41,360 nt of DNA, taken from contig JAHDEP010000004.1 in the NCBI GenBank assembly GCA_020628775.1, forward strand, positions 1,445-42,804, in the 5' to 3' direction. Both the position numbers and the translations under genes were made by a program. This DNA comes from Rhizobiaceae bacterium (GTDB taxonomy: Bacteria; Pseudomonadota; Alphaproteobacteria; Rhizobiales; Rhizobiaceae). Below are positions 40,496 through 41,360 of this stretch, in pieces (position 1 is the first letter of the stretch; each line of letters begins with the position of its first letter). Under the pieces are notes generated by a model. The model searched no databases and was not told the DNA's origin. It saw nothing but the letters and a program-made list of their open reading frames with translations.

Positions 40496-40504
40496 GGCGG
40501 GGAT

Positions 40505-41360
40505 ATGGCTCTTTCTCGCAATCGTCGTCGCGATCGTTCAGTCGATTACTGGCCCGGATTTGTTGATGCTTTATCAACATTGCTCCTGGCTATTATGTTT
40601 TTGCTTTCCGTATTTGTATTGGCGCAGTTCTTTTTAAGTCGTGAGATTAGTGGCCGTGATGAAGTGCTCACGCGTTTGAATTCTCAAATTAATGAGCTCA
40701 CGCAATTGTTGGCACTTGAAAAAGCTGGTCGTCAGGATTTGGAAGACACACTTGCAAATCTGCAAGCGTCTTTGTCGTCTGCTGAAAGCGAACGCTCGCG
40801 CCTTGAACAATTGCTGAATGAAGGTTCTGGTGCATCGCAATCTGCAAATGATCAAATTAGCAGTCTTAATCAAGATCTTGATGAAGAGAAAAAGGTTTCT
40901 CAACGCGCATTAAGTCAAGTGAACCTTTTAAATCAACAAATCTCAGCCATGCGCCGTCAGCTGGCAGCGTTGGAAGATGCTTTGGAAGTGTCAGAGAGCA
41001 AGGATGACGAAGCGCAGGTTAAAATCGCTGATCTTGGTCGTCGTTTAAATGTAGCCTTGGCTCAACGTGTGCAAGAGCTTAATCGTTATCGCTCTGATTT
41101 CTTTGGCCGCTTGCGCGCGATCTTATCTGATCGCGAGAACATTCGCATTGTTGGTGACCGATTTGTGTTCCAATCAGAGGTTCTATTCCCATCAGGTGGT
41201 AACGAGTTGAACCCTGAAGGCCAGGTTGAAATGGCAAAACTTGCGGAAGCTATGCTTGATTTAGCACGCGAAATCCCATCTGAAATCAATTGGGTTTTAC
41301 GTGTCGATGGTCACACTGATAATGTGCCGTTGTCAGGCACGGGTCGTTATGCCGATAACT
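40505..41360 (+). CDS. MotB/OmpA-like peptidoglycan-binding membrane protein, 3'-truncated by window edge
   Basis: Read manually: ATG 40505, MALSRNRRRDRSVDYWPGFVDALSTLLLAIMFLLSVFVLAQFFLS..., long coiled coil, then OmpA-C (VFQSEVLFPSGGNELNPEGQ ... VLRVDGHTDNVPLSGTGRYADN). Confidence 0.88.
   Translation, partial: MALSRNRRRDRSVDYWPGFVDALSTLLLAIMFLLSVFVLAQFFLSREISGRDEVLTRLNSQINELTQLLALEKAGRQDLEDTLANLQASLSSAESERSRLEQLLNEGSGASQSANDQISSLNQDLDEEKKVSQRALSQVNLLNQQISAMRRQLAALEDALEVSESKDDEAQVKIADLGRRLNVALAQRVQELNRYRSDFFGRLRAILSDRENIRIVGDRFVFQSEVLFPSGGNELNPEGQVEMAKLAEAMLDLAREIPSEINWVLRVDGHTDNVPLSGTGRYADN

Noticed and set aside
39470-41360. Zorya defence system (ZorA/ZorB-like MotA/MotB pair)
   Set aside because: No ZorC, ZorD or ZorE is visible, the neighbourhood is housekeeping (efp, suhB), and the window ends inside the second gene; the defence assignment is unsupported.

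Overview
This is a chromosomal window from an alphaproteobacterium, most likely Hyphomicrobiales/Rhizobiales. That placement rests on the gene content: an Omp10-like lipoprotein, GapR/DUF2312, DUF1244, DUF1036, and an efp-suhB-MotA/OmpA block. Most of the window is ordinary core metabolism and envelope genes: hisN(partial), galU, mltB-like, gltB/gltD, hemH, 5'-nucleotidase, pepF, pyk, purEK, efp, suhB. I saw no rRNA, tRNA, CRISPR array, transposase or phage genes. The standout accessory locus is a four-gene operon at 11334-13999. It encodes a Sec-exported 100-aa DUF2282 peptide with four Cys, a DUF692/MNIO iron enzyme, a DUF2063 partner and a DoxX-family membrane protein. This is a bufferin-type (BufABCD) RiPP metallophore locus, probably for copper. 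It is preceded by a 649-bp divergent intergenic region containing a perfect 10-bp inverted repeat, and it ends at a strong terminator hairpin. Other highlights: a sigma32-type promoter plus ROSE-type RNA thermometer upstream of an hsp20 gene; a DUF459/SGNH-fold protein lacking all three sets of catalytic residues; a degenerate bEBP-like regulator lacking the GAFTGA and Walker-B DE motifs; a degenerate ThiE-fold protein; and an uncharacterised MotA/MotB-like proton-channel pair running off the right edge. All family assignments come from reading the protein sequences by eye; no database search was run.
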